A DNA stretch of 8,032 nt from Dokdonella sp. (GCA_030150315.1 JASLGB010000109.1:1-8032); one strand, 5' to 3'. Positions 1-6,302 are shown, numbered from the stretch's first letter. Notes: generated from the letters alone by a model not told the origin. Made by a program: numbers and translations.

Positions 1-598
1 CCAAGGGCACCGGCAATGCCAGCGGCGGCTGCGCGCGGAAATCGCGCACATCCAGCGGCGGCAAGCCGCCCGCGCCGTGCAACTGCGTCAGCCAGCCCGG
101 CAGTTCATCCAGACGGCAGCCGAAGGCGGACCATGACGCCAGCCGCACGGTCGCGCGATCGGCCTCGATCATCGCCGTGGCATGTCCGTCGTGCAGCGGC
201 AGCAACAGGGATTCCGGCAGCAGCCGATCGGGCTGGATGCCGACCTCGTCCAGCCGCTGCAACCAGCCGCGCAGCGTCTGCTTCGCGACCACGGCAACGC
301 CGACTTGATCGCGCTCGCCGCGCAGCGCCGCGAAATGCAGATCCTCGACCGGCGCCAGCAGCTGGTCCTCGACCGCATACGGCAAGGCCTGCATCAGCTG
401 CGCGGGAGTGCGCGCACCGAGCGTGACTTCGGTCAGCAGCACGTCCTCGGCCGGTACCAGCGCGACGATCTCGCCGACGCCGGCCAGTACGGACGCCGGT
501 GGCACACCGCGCGTGGAGCGAACGGCCGACGCAGCGCCCTGGCGCAGCCAGCTCAGGCCGCCATCGGAGTCGAGGCGAAGCAGAAGTCGATCGGGCAT
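1..598 (-). CDS. gspL: GspL, type II secretion assembly-platform protein (5' part, runs off the left edge)
   Basis: The frame is open from an ATG at 598 to the window edge and gives 199 residues, starting MPDRLLLRLDSDGG. GspL is a bitopic inner-membrane protein whose cytoplasmic domain binds the GspE ATPase and whose periplasmic part pairs with GspM. Only the cytoplasmic, actin-like-fold half is visible. The recognisable stretch is LLTEVTLGARTPAQLMQALP followed by YAVEDQLLAPVEDLHFA (about residues 54-91), which matches the conserved GspL segment before the first subdomain turn. A short Leu-rich segment (RLLPESLLLPL) lies near residues 145-155. The transmembrane helix and periplasmic ferredoxin-like domain would lie beyond the edge. 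No good Shine-Dalgarno precedes the ATG. It follows gspK after a 180-base gap, unlike the tightly packed genes before it. Its identity is supported by its position after gspK as well as by sequence. Confidence 0.9.
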   Translation of the reverse strand, partial: MPDRLLLRLDSDGGLSWLRQGAASAVRSTRGVPPASVLAGVGEIVALVPAEDVLLTEVTLGARTPAQLMQALPYAVEDQLLAPVEDLHFAALRGERDQVGVAVVAKQTLRGWLQRLDEVGIQPDRLLPESLLLPLHDGHATAMIEADRATVRLASWSAFGCRLDELPGWLTQLHGAGGLPPLDVRDFRAQPPLALPVPL

Positions 599-623
599 CG
601 GGGCAACCTGGGTAATCCGCTCG

Positions 624-629
624 ATTGTA
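624..629 (-). promoter_or_regulatory. Possible -10 element for gspL
   Basis: On the minus strand the hexamer TACAAT (one mismatch from TATAAT) lies 25 bases before the gspL ATG, in an otherwise very G+C-rich stretch. No convincing -35 hexamer sits 16-18 bases further upstream, so this is only a candidate. If real, it would start transcription near 617 with a leader of about 18 bases. Confidence 0.25.
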
Positions 630-647
630 AGTCAGCCCTGCGCGAGT

Positions 648-673
648 TTTGCGCCGCAAACGCGACGCGGCGC
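648..673. repeat. Overlapping palindromes in the gspK-gspL gap
   Basis: A 13-base odd palindrome TTTGCG-G-CGCAAA (minus-strand reading) occupies 648-660. It overlaps a second inverted repeat with 7-base arms GCGCCGC (651-657) and GCGGCGC (667-673). They sit just upstream of the candidate -10 element at 624-629, where a regulator could bind. In such G+C-rich DNA short palindromes are common, so function is unproven. Confidence 0.25.
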
Positions 674-676
674 ACG

Positions 677-696
677 AAAAAGCCGATGCGAGCGGC
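677..696 (-). terminator. Weak terminator-like hairpin after gspK
   Basis: On the minus strand GCCG, a 7-base loop and CGGC (682-696) are followed directly by TTTTT (677-681). This is a run of five T in a region where such runs are rare. The stem is only 4 bp, so at best it would attenuate transcription. It lies 83-102 bases past the gspK stop codon and before the candidate gspL promoter. Confidence 0.25.
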
Positions 697-778
697 GCGG
701 CCTGGCCGGCCTTGATCGGGCGCCGTCAATCGCAGCCTTCGATGGACAGGATCAGGCAGCGCCTTCGGTGCAAACCCC

Positions 779-1720
779 TCAATCGCCCGCCGCGCCGAGC
801 GGCGCCGCCGCCACCAGATCGAGATCGGCGCCGCGGCTGCGCTGGAGCACGCGCACGCCGCCGCGGCCGCGTTCGATCAGGCTGTGGAAGGTGAACGGAA
901 GATCGTCCAGCCGCACTTCGCCGCGCAACAGGAAATACGAGCTGCGCACGTCGACAAGCGTCGCCAGCGGATCGTTCGTCTCCTTGCCGGCCGCCGCAAG
1001 AAACTCGCCCGGGCCATTGAAGCGTGCCTGTCCGCCGTTCCACAGGCGCTCGGCTTCGGCCTGCGTCCTGCCGGTCAACGCCATCAGAAAAGGCACGCTG
1101 GCGGTATTGACGTTGACCTTCGTGTACGCCGGCAAAGCGCACACCAGCGGCGCCAGCCGCGCATACGCGACACCGTCGATGCCGCGCACGAGGCGCAGTT
1201 CCGATTCGTGCACGAACAGGCCGCCGCGCGGGCGGTACGGCACCGGCTGGGCGAGATAGAAGCCGGCTTCGCGCGTGGAGGCGTCGGCGTCCAGCCAGCC
1301 CTCGACGGCGGCCCCGATGTCCTTGTTCAGGCCGAGGTTGAGCAGCAGACGATCGAACACGCCACGCCAAAGCGTCCGCTGCGGATTGGATTTGGCGAGA
1401 TTGTTGAGATTGAAGCAGCCATTGCGGTCGCGCATGGTCGCGGCGATGACACCGCCGGGCACTTCCTGTGGCGGCAGCGGCAACGCCCACGGACTCGCAT
1501 TGCTGTCTGCGCCTTCGTTGGCGAGTCGGCCGAGGATGCCGATGGCATAGGCGTCCAAACCTTGCGCATAGGCCTCGGCCTGCTGGGCGCGCAGGCTGTT
1601 GCGCGTGCGCGCCAGCGCCAGCTCGCCGCGATCGAGCAGCGCGGCGATCAGCACCGTCGCCAGCGCAACCGTGAGCAGCGCAACCAGCAGCGCCACGCCA
1701 CGCTGACGGCGATGCGACAT
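779..1720 (-). CDS. gspK: GspK, minor pseudopilin at the tip of the type II secretion pseudopilus
   Basis: The 313-residue product is the normal length for GspK, the largest minor pseudopilin, which caps the pseudopilus tip together with GspI and GspJ. The start MSHRRQRG/VALLVALLTVALATVL shows a basic leader, Gly8 at -1 for prepilin peptidase, and a hydrophobic helix. The +5 residue is Val rather than Glu, which is the known GspK exception. Family motifs are GCFNLNNL (about 101-108), WLDAD (about 143-147), ELRLVRGI (about 174-181) and KVNVNTA (about 201-207). The ATG at 1720 shares its A with the gspJ stop (TGATG) and has a GGGGGAG Shine-Dalgarno 7 bases upstream. A GTG at 1723 would add one residue and is the alternative. 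The stop is TGA at 779-781. It is probably translated by coupling to gspJ. Confidence 0.96.
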   Translation of the reverse strand: MSHRRQRGVALLVALLTVALATVLIAALLDRGELALARTRNSLRAQQAEAYAQGLDAYAIGILGRLANEGADSNASPWALPLPPQEVPGGVIAATMRDRNGCFNLNNLAKSNPQRTLWRGVFDRLLLNLGLNKDIGAAVEGWLDADASTREAGFYLAQPVPYRPRGGLFVHESELRLVRGIDGVAYARLAPLVCALPAYTKVNVNTASVPFLMALTGRTQAEAERLWNGGQARFNGPGEFLAAAGKETNDPLATLVDVRSSYFLLRGEVRLDDLPFTFHSLIERGRGGVRVLQRSRGADLDLVAAAPLGAAGD

Positions 1721-2442
1721 CACGGTGCTCCCCCCGCTGTCGGCGGCAGTGGCGTCGCCGGCAGCTCGACGAGGCGGCGGATATCACCCAGCCCTTCCGG
1801 CGCGAAGCGGAACTCGACCGCTTGCGGCAGCAGGTCGCGCGGTTCGACGCCGACACCGGCGCAAGCGGGCACGGTCGACGGCGGCCAGGTGTCGCGCCAC
1901 GCGCCGTCGCAGGCGAGGTAGCGCACGCGAAAAGTGCCCGCGCGCTCCAGCAGCAAGGACGACTGCGGCACCGATGCCGGCGCGCGATCCAGCACGGCCC
2001 AGCGCGCGCGTCGCAGCTGGTTTCCGTCCAGCGCGTACGACACGCGCTCGAGATGGCTGCGCGCCTCGGCGCGCGGATTGGCATAGCCCAGTCGCGTCCA
2101 CTCGATCGCGTTGGCCGTCCCGGCCAGCGCCGGCAACTGGCTGCTGCCATTGCCCGCACGCACCGGACGCGACACGGCCTGGCGCAGATCGCGTTCCAGC
2201 GACGACACCGCACGCGTGACCGCGGCGAAACGATCCTGCTGCTCCGCCAGAGCGGAGCGCGTGCGCGCGACCTGGGCCAGACCGCCATAGGCCGCCGCGG
2301 CGAGCGCGGCGAACACGGCCATTGCGACCAGCAGTTCGATCAGCGAGAACGCGCGGCAGGCACCATTGCCGCGGCGAGACCTGCGCGCACCGGCGCAAGA
2401 CCGGCGCGCAATCGCTGCGGTGCCCGCATCGGCCGCCGTCAT
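1720..2442 (-). CDS. gspJ: GspJ, minor pseudopilin with Ala at the -1 cleavage position
   Basis: This 240-residue protein matches GspJ, which forms the pseudopilus tip complex with GspI and GspK. The N-terminal helix is FSLIELLVAMAVFAALAAAA (32-51), with Glu36 at the +5 position needed for assembly. The body, including AIEWTRLGYANP and the RVSYALDGNQLRRARW segment, is typical of the family. Two things are odd. The residue before Phe32 is Ala (codon GCG), where nearly all type IV prepilin-like proteins have Gly. The leader is 31 residues and Arg-rich, against about 6-20 in most pseudopilins. No ATG, GTG or TTG lies in frame between the chosen ATG and the helix, so the long leader cannot be removed by choosing another start. 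The ATG overlaps the gspI stop (ATGA) and follows a GGGGGAAGG purine run. The same frame stays open upstream to about 2814, but that part overlaps gspI. Confidence 0.95.
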   Translation of the reverse strand: MTAADAGTAAIARRSCAGARRSRRGNGACRAFSLIELLVAMAVFAALAAAAYGGLAQVARTRSALAEQQDRFAAVTRAVSSLERDLRQAVSRPVRAGNGSSQLPALAGTANAIEWTRLGYANPRAEARSHLERVSYALDGNQLRRARWAVLDRAPASVPQSSLLLERAGTFRVRYLACDGAWRDTWPPSTVPACAGVGVEPRDLLPQAVEFRFAPEGLGDIRRLVELPATPLPPTAGGAP

Positions 2443-2804
2443 CCTTCCCCCGCGAAACCGCTGAGGGTCGCCGACGGCTGCTGCGCGCGGTCGAGAAACA
2501 CCTGCACCTCGATGCGGCGCAAGCCAGCCTGCGGCGTCGCCTTGACCTCGCGCGTCCAGCGCCAGTCGCGGCCGCCGAGTTGCGCGTGCCCGTCGCCGCG
2601 ACCGGTCGGCGGCAGGGCACTGGCGAGCCGCGTTTCCGCCAACACGTTCGCGGCGACCCAGCCGGCCAGCGTGCGTTCGCGCAACGCATCGAACGCGCCG
2701 ACCTGCACGCCCGCCGTGCGCACCAGTGCCAGCAGCGCCAGCGCGACGACCGCCAGCGCGATCAGCACTTCGAGCAGGGTGAAGCCGCGCGCGCGACGGT
2801 TCAT
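2439..2804 (-). CDS. gspI: GspI, minor pseudopilin
   Basis: The 121-residue product is a standard GspI. The short leader MNRRARG ends in Gly7, followed by FTLLEVLIALAVVALALLAL with Glu12 at +5. Downstream are the GspI signatures VAANVLAETRLA (about 49-60) and the aromatic strand GGRDWRWTREV (about 77-87). GspI is thought to be the central member that nucleates the I-J-K tip complex in the inner membrane. The ATG at 2804 overlaps the gspH stop as ATGA, and its own stop overlaps the gspJ start in the same way, which indicates translational coupling. Length and motifs are normal and nothing is missing. Confidence 0.97.
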   Translation of the reverse strand: MNRRARGFTLLEVLIALAVVALALLALVRTAGVQVGAFDALRERTLAGWVAANVLAETRLASALPPTGRGDGHAQLGGRDWRWTREVKATPQAGLRRIEVQVFLDRAQQPSATLSGFAGEG

Positions 2805-3400
2805 GGCGCGGCAACGCGCTCGCTGTCGAGCGTGCCGTCCTCGCGCGCGAGGACGCGCCAGCGTGCGTCCTCGCCCAGCGCCATCGTCAGCACGAACGGC
2901 GTCAGTTCACCGGTTGAGAAACACACCACCTGCGGCATCGCGCGCTCGCCCGTTGCAAGCAGCAGAGGCCGCCCTTCGCGCGTGAGATCGAGTCGCAGCG
3001 CCTCCGGCCAGCGCCGCGGACGCAGTTCGCCATCGCGAAAACCCTGCCATTGCGTGCCGTCCAATCGCTGGAAACGATAACCCTCGGCATCGATCACCAC
3101 GCCGAATTCGCGGCCGCCGAGTTCGGCCATCTGGCAGGACTGCGCCAGCAGCGCGCGGAAGCGCTCGGCCTCGTCAGCCAGGCGCCGCTCGGCATTGCCC
3201 GACAGCGCCAGCGTCGCGGCGATCGACAGCACCGCAACGATGACCAGCACGACGAGAATCTCGATCAGGGTGAAGCCGCGCGGGATCGCGCGCGGCGCGC
3301 GCCGGACAGCATCGGCGCCCGCAAACCGGCGGGAAATCCGCACACCGCCAGCGCACGGCACGAGTGCGGCGGCACGCCGTTGCGCCGAACCGCCACTCAC
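2801..3400 (-). CDS. gspH: GspH, minor pseudopilin with a long leader (GTG start chosen)
   Basis: The mature part begins FTLIEILVVLVIVAVLSIAA, with Gly at -1 and Glu at +5. It continues as a GspH-type globular domain (RRLADEAERFRALLAQSCQM, then GREFGVVIDAEGYRFQRLDG). GspH links the tip complex to the GspG filament. Start choice matters. The frame is open to 3478, with ATGs at 3478, 3457 and 3439, all inside gspG. I chose GTG at 3400 because it lies just past the gspG stop (3405-3407) and follows a GGGAA purine run at good spacing. This gives 199 residues with a 42-residue Arg/Ala-rich leader. GTGs at 3361 or 3343 would shorten the leader to about 29 or 23. The mature 157 residues are normal for the family. 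Its stop overlaps the gspI ATG. Identity is secure but the exact start is not. Confidence 0.93.
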   Translation of the reverse strand: MSGGSAQRRAAALVPCAGGVRISRRFAGADAVRRAPRAIPRGFTLIEILVVLVIVAVLSIAATLALSGNAERRLADEAERFRALLAQSCQMAELGGREFGVVIDAEGYRFQRLDGTQWQGFRDGELRPRRWPEALRLDLTREGRPLLLATGERAMPQVVCFSTGELTPFVLTMALGEDARWRVLAREDGTLDSERVAAP

Positions 3401-3404
3401 GGCG

Positions 3405-3839
3405 TCATTCCCAGTTGCCGACGTCCGCTGCCTCGCCATCGCCGCCGACGCGACCATCGGCGCCGAGGCTGTAGACATCGAATTCGCCGTGCTGGCCCGG
3501 ACGCTCGTACTGGTACGGACGGCCCCATGGATCCTTCGGCAGGCGATCGAGGTACGGGCCTTTCCAGGCCGCCGCTTCGGGCTGCCCGGACGGCTTGGCG
3601 ACCAGCGCGTCCAGCCCCTGCGCCGTGGCCGGAAAGTTGAAGTTGTCGAGCTTGTACATGTTCAGCGCGGTCACGATGCCGGCAATGTCCTGCTTCGCGC
3701 GCACCACACGCGCCTCACCCGGGCGCTCCATCACGCGCGGCACCACGATCGCGGCGAGGATGCCGAGGATCACCACCACGACAAGGATCTCGATCAGGGT
3801 GAAGCCGCGCGCACGGCGCGGGTCGGCAAGACGGAACAT
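3405..3839 (-). CDS. gspG: GspG, major pseudopilin of the type II secretion system
   Basis: The product is 144 residues and forms the body of the periplasmic pseudopilus. The leader MFRLADPRRARG ends in Gly12. The mature protein starts FTLIEILVVVVILGILAAIV (Glu17 at +5), then VPRVMERPGEARVVRAKQDI and a mid domain with LNMYKLDNFNFP. The C-terminal calcium-binding loop is intact: DPWGRPYQYERPG, HGEFDVYSLGADG and DVGNW. The ATG at 3839 was chosen because it gives the usual short leader. An in-frame ATG at 3875 and a TTG at 3899 are alternatives, and none has a clear Shine-Dalgarno. It is the first gene of the run: the gene to its right is divergent bioA, so gspF and gspE do not precede it. An extended -10 motif lies at 3908-3916. 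Confidence 0.97.
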   Translation of the reverse strand: MFRLADPRRARGFTLIEILVVVVILGILAAIVVPRVMERPGEARVVRAKQDIAGIVTALNMYKLDNFNFPATAQGLDALVAKPSGQPEAAAWKGPYLDRLPKDPWGRPYQYERPGQHGEFDVYSLGADGRVGGDGEAADVGNWE

Positions 3840-3907
3840 GCCGGGGGAGGACAGGCGGAAACGGGCTGGGCGCATGGCGAGCTTGTGCGGCGGAGGCAAG
3901 GGCCGGG

Positions 3908-3916
3908 ATCATATCA
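3908..3916 (-). promoter_or_regulatory. Candidate extended -10 promoter for the gspG run
   Basis: Read on the minus strand, 3916 to 3908 is TGATATGAT, that is TG-N followed by TATGAT, one mismatch from the consensus extended -10. No TTGACA-like hexamer lies 17 bases upstream, which extended -10 promoters tolerate. Transcription would start near 3901, about 60 bases before the chosen gspG ATG. The motif lies only 6-14 bases before the bioA start codon, so RNA polymerase here would cover the bioA translation start region. Confidence 0.4.
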
Positions 3917-3921
3917 GGGCC

Positions 3922-5292
3922 ATGACATCCCACTCCGCCGACCTTGCCGCACGCGACCTTGCCGTAGTCTGGCACCCGTGCACGCAGATGCACGACCACA
4001 CCTTCCTGCCGATGCTGCCCATCGCCCGCGCCGAGGGCGCATGGCTGCACGGCCACGACGGGCGACGCTACCTCGACGCGGTCAGCTCGTGGTGGACCTG
4101 CCTGCTCGGCCACCGCCATCCGCGCATCGTCGCCGCGCTGAAGGACCAGCTCGACCGGCTCGACCACGTCATGCTGGCCGGCTTCACCCACGAACCGGCG
4201 ATCGAGCTGGCCGAGGAACTGGTGCGCATCGCACCGAAGCCGGTCGATCCGTCGCGCGCGCTGCGCCGCGTGTTCTACGCCGACAACGGCTCGTCGGCGA
4301 TCGAGGTCGCGCTGAAACTGTCGTTCCAGTACTGGCTCAACCTCGGCCGCGGCGAGCGCACGCGCTTCATCGCGCTGACCGGCGGCTACCATGGCGAAAC
4401 GCTGGGTGCGCTGTCGGTCACCGACGTGCCGCTGTACCGCGCGACCTATGCGCCGTTGCTGCTGCAACCGCTGTTCGCGCCCTCGCCCGATGCCTACGAA
4501 GCGGAGCCGGGCGAAAGCGCCGCCGCTTGTGCGACGCGCCGGCTCGGCGAAATGCGCGCCCTGCTCGAATGCCACGCGCACGAGGTCTGCGCGGTGATCC
4601 TCGAACCGCTGGTGCAATGCGCCGGCGGCATGCGCATGCACGATCCGTCCTACCTGACCGGACTGCGCGCGCTCTGCGACGAGTTCGACGTGCACCTGAT
4701 CGCCGACGAGATCGCGGTCGGCTTTGGCCGCACCGGCACGCTGTTCGCCTGCGAGCAGGGCGGCATCGCGCCGGACTTCCTGTGCCTGTCGAAAGGTCTC
4801 ACCGGCGGCACGCTGGCGCTGTCCGCCGTACTGACGACGACCCGCATCTACGACGCGTTCTACGCCGACTACGCCGCCGGCAAGGCCTTCCTGCATTCGC
4901 ACAGCTACACCGGCAATCCGATCGCCTGCCGCGCGGCGCTGGCAACCTTGTCGGTGCTGCGCGACGAGCCGGTACTCGAACGCAACCGCATGCTGGCCGC
5001 GCATCTGGCGTCGCGCCTGGCGCCGCTGGCCGATCATCCGCACGTCGCCGACGTGCGCCAGACCGGCATGATCGCGGCGATCGAGCTGGTGCAGGACAAG
5101 CGCACGCGCACGCCCTACCCCGCCGCCGAGCGCCGTGGCCTGCGCGTCTACCGCCACGGCCTGGAACGCGGCGCGGTGCTGCGCCCGCTCGGCAACGTCG
5201 TCTACTTCATGCCGCCCTACTGCATCACGCCGGGCGAGATCGACTTCATGGTCGGCGTGGCGACGGAAGGCATCGCGCGCGCGCTGGCCTGA
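3922..5292 (+). CDS. bioA: BioA, adenosylmethionine-8-amino-7-oxononanoate aminotransferase
   Basis: BioA is a cytoplasmic PLP enzyme that uses S-adenosylmethionine to aminate 8-amino-7-oxononanoate (KAPA) to 7,8-diaminopelargonate in biotin synthesis. The 456-residue product fits class III aminotransferases (E. coli BioA is about 430). Visible motifs are VWHPCTQM (16-23), AVSSWWTCLLGHRHP (the substrate-pocket double Trp), VFYADNGSSAIEVALK, GGYHGET (Tyr156), LIADEIAVGFGRTG (Asp262, binds the PLP ring nitrogen; Arg270), LSKGLTGG (Lys291, the Schiff-base lysine), SYTGNP, and LRPLGNVVYFMPPY (Arg421). Relative to E. coli, Tyr17 is replaced by Cys20 and Asp147 by Glu159. The frame is open upstream to 3595, but family alignment supports the ATG at 3922. 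The Shine-Dalgarno (AGGG) is only 2 bases from the ATG, so it is poor. No other bio gene is in the window. It is divergent from gspG. Confidence 0.97.
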   Translation: MTSHSADLAARDLAVVWHPCTQMHDHTFLPMLPIARAEGAWLHGHDGRRYLDAVSSWWTCLLGHRHPRIVAALKDQLDRLDHVMLAGFTHEPAIELAEELVRIAPKPVDPSRALRRVFYADNGSSAIEVALKLSFQYWLNLGRGERTRFIALTGGYHGETLGALSVTDVPLYRATYAPLLLQPLFAPSPDAYEAEPGESAAACATRRLGEMRALLECHAHEVCAVILEPLVQCAGGMRMHDPSYLTGLRALCDEFDVHLIADEIAVGFGRTGTLFACEQGGIAPDFLCLSKGLTGGTLALSAVLTTTRIYDAFYADYAAGKAFLHSHSYTGNPIACRAALATLSVLRDEPVLERNRMLAAHLASRLAPLADHPHVADVRQTGMIAAIELVQDKRTRTPYPAAERRGLRVYRHGLERGAVLRPLGNVVYFMPPYCITPGEIDFMVGVATEGIARALA

Positions 5293-5310
5293 ATTCCCGC
5301 GCCGTTGCGG

Positions 5311-5328
5311 CGGCGCTGCGAAGCGCCG
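5311..5328 (+). terminator. Hairpin after bioA (no U-tract)
   Basis: Perfect 7-bp arms CGGCGCT (5311-5317) and AGCGCCG (5322-5328) enclose GCGA, a GNRA-type tetraloop. The hairpin begins 18 bases past the bioA stop. No T-run follows, so it may stabilise the mRNA 3' end rather than terminate on its own. Confidence 0.35.
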
Positions 5329-5474
5329 GTCGCGCCTGCCCTGATTGCGCGTGCCGTGGGCGAGCCTGCGCACGCCGGCAATCCCGACGTTTCCGCTGCG
5401 CCACCGGGCAACCGCGCTGGCGTGTGCGTCGACGCCTGCGCACAATCGCGGTTTTCCCCGCGAGGCGGACTTCC

Positions 5475-6209
5475 ATGCGCATCCCCCGCATCCATGTGAC
5501 CCAGCCGCTGCAAGCCGGCATCGAGATCGAACTGCCGCTGCAGGCCGGCGAGCACCTCGCGCGCGTGCTGCGGCTGGAACGCGGCCATCCGCTGCGCCTG
5601 TTCAATGGCGATGGCCAGGAATACGTCGGCGAACTGGCCTCACTGGCCAAGCGTTCGGTCATCGCGCGCGTGCTGGAAGCCACCGACGCGCCGGATCGGG
5701 AAAGCCCGCTGCGCATCACGCTCGGGCAGGGCATCGCGCGCGGCGAGAAGATGGACTGGATCCTGCAGAAGGCGACCGAACTCGGCGTTGCGCGCATCGT
5801 GCCGCTGGTTACCCTGCGCACCGAGGTGAAGCTGGATGCCGAGCGCGCCGAGCGGCGCATGGCGCACTGGCAGGCGGTAATCGCCTCGGCCTGCGAGCAA
5901 TGCGGCCGCAACACGCTGCCGCAACTGGCGGAACCGCAAAAACTCGGCGACTGGGCGGCCGCGCTGGACGAGGCCGCCGGCGTGCGTCTGGCGCTCGATC
6001 CGCAGGGCGATCAGCGCCCGCGCGACATGCAGGTCGGCGCGACCGCAACGCTGGTCGTCGGCCCCGAAGGCGGACTGTCGGATCAGGATCTGGCCACGCT
6101 GCGCCAGGCCGGCTTTCTCGGCCTGCGCCTCGGCCCGCGCATCCTGCGCACGGAAACCGCCGGCCTCGCGGCGCTGGCGGCCCTGCAGGCGATCCACGGC
6201 GACTACTGA
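5475..6209 (+). CDS. rsmE: RsmE, 16S rRNA (uracil-1498)-N3-methyltransferase
   Basis: RsmE is a SPOUT-family methyltransferase that uses S-adenosylmethionine to methylate N3 of U1498 (E. coli numbering) in helix 44 of 16S rRNA, acting on the 30S subunit. The product has 244 residues, matching the family. An N-terminal PUA-like RNA-binding domain (about 1-70) contains GEHLARVLRLERG and LRLFNGDGQEY. The C-terminal knotted domain shows EKMDWILQKATELGV (about 93-107), SACEQCGRNTLP, VVGPEGGLSDQD (Gly196-Gly200) and LGPRILRTETA (219-229). The last two form the cofactor-binding knot. The ATG at 5475 gives the family-typical MRIPRIHV start and has GAGG 9 bases upstream. It lies 182 bases after bioA on the same strand, far enough for its own promoter: a CACAAT hexamer at 5441-5446 is a weak candidate without a clear -35. 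All key motifs are present. Confidence 0.97.
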   Translation: MRIPRIHVTQPLQAGIEIELPLQAGEHLARVLRLERGHPLRLFNGDGQEYVGELASLAKRSVIARVLEATDAPDRESPLRITLGQGIARGEKMDWILQKATELGVARIVPLVTLRTEVKLDAERAERRMAHWQAVIASACEQCGRNTLPQLAEPQKLGDWAAALDEAAGVRLALDPQGDQRPRDMQVGATATLVVGPEGGLSDQDLATLRQAGFLGLRLGPRILRTETAGLAALAALQAIHGDY

Positions 6210-6217
6210 GCCGGCTG

Positions 6218-6254
6218 CCGCCTGCCGATGCGATACACCGCATGCGGCAGGCGG
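6218..6254 (+). terminator. Long stem-loop just after rsmE
   Basis: Ten-bp arms CCGCCTGCCG (6218-6227) and CGGCAGGCGG (6245-6254) pair perfectly. The stem continues inward with ATGCG (6228-6232) and CGCAT (6239-6243) after a single bulged G at 6244, leaving a 6-base loop. It begins 9 bases past the rsmE stop. No U-run follows. It may be a terminator of the U-less type or a 3'-end stabiliser. Confidence 0.5.
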
Positions 6255-6266
6255 GGCTTGCGTTGA

Positions 6267-6302
6267 ACGTCCGCCCTTCGCCTGACGACGAAGGGCGGAC
6301 GT
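6267..6302. terminator. Probable bidirectional terminator between rsmE and the protease
   Basis: A perfect 14-bp stem, ACGTCCGCCCTTCG (6267-6280) with CGAAGGGCGGACGT (6289-6302), encloses an 8-base loop. It lies between two convergent genes and only 5 bases past the protease stop (TAA, 6310 to 6308), so it can form in both transcripts. U-runs are poor on both sides (plus strand GTTGCTTA), so it is not a canonical intrinsic terminator. Confidence 0.6.

Noticed and set aside
105..659. Minus-strand 184-codon open frame in the gspL region
   Set aside because: It is in a different frame from gspL, and its Arg/Ala/Gly-rich product is a shadow. The true gspL frame runs off the edge.
3840..3899. Upstream gspG starts at ATG 3875 and TTG 3899
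   Set aside because: They give leaders of 24 and 32 residues where GspG leaders are normally short, and have no better ribosome site. They are kept as alternatives only.
5364..5443. GCCTGCGCAC repeated at 5364-5373 and 5434-5443, 70 bases apart
   Set aside because: A 10-base match is not surprising in a G+C-rich spacer, and it has no partner features.
3715..5445. Minus-strand open frame of about 576 codons opposite bioA
   Set aside because: It is antisense to a clear bioA with all catalytic motifs, and its own product shows no family features.
3195..5474. Plus-strand frame open without a stop from 3195 into rsmE (about 1000 codons)
   Set aside because: Only the rsmE part from 5475 has family sequence. 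The rest is Arg/Ala/Pro-rich shadow of gspG and bioA, expected in G+C-rich DNA.
5293..5474. Possible small gene between bioA and rsmE
   Set aside because: No start with a ribosome site and plausible product was seen. The spacer holds only the hairpin and a weak promoter-like hexamer.
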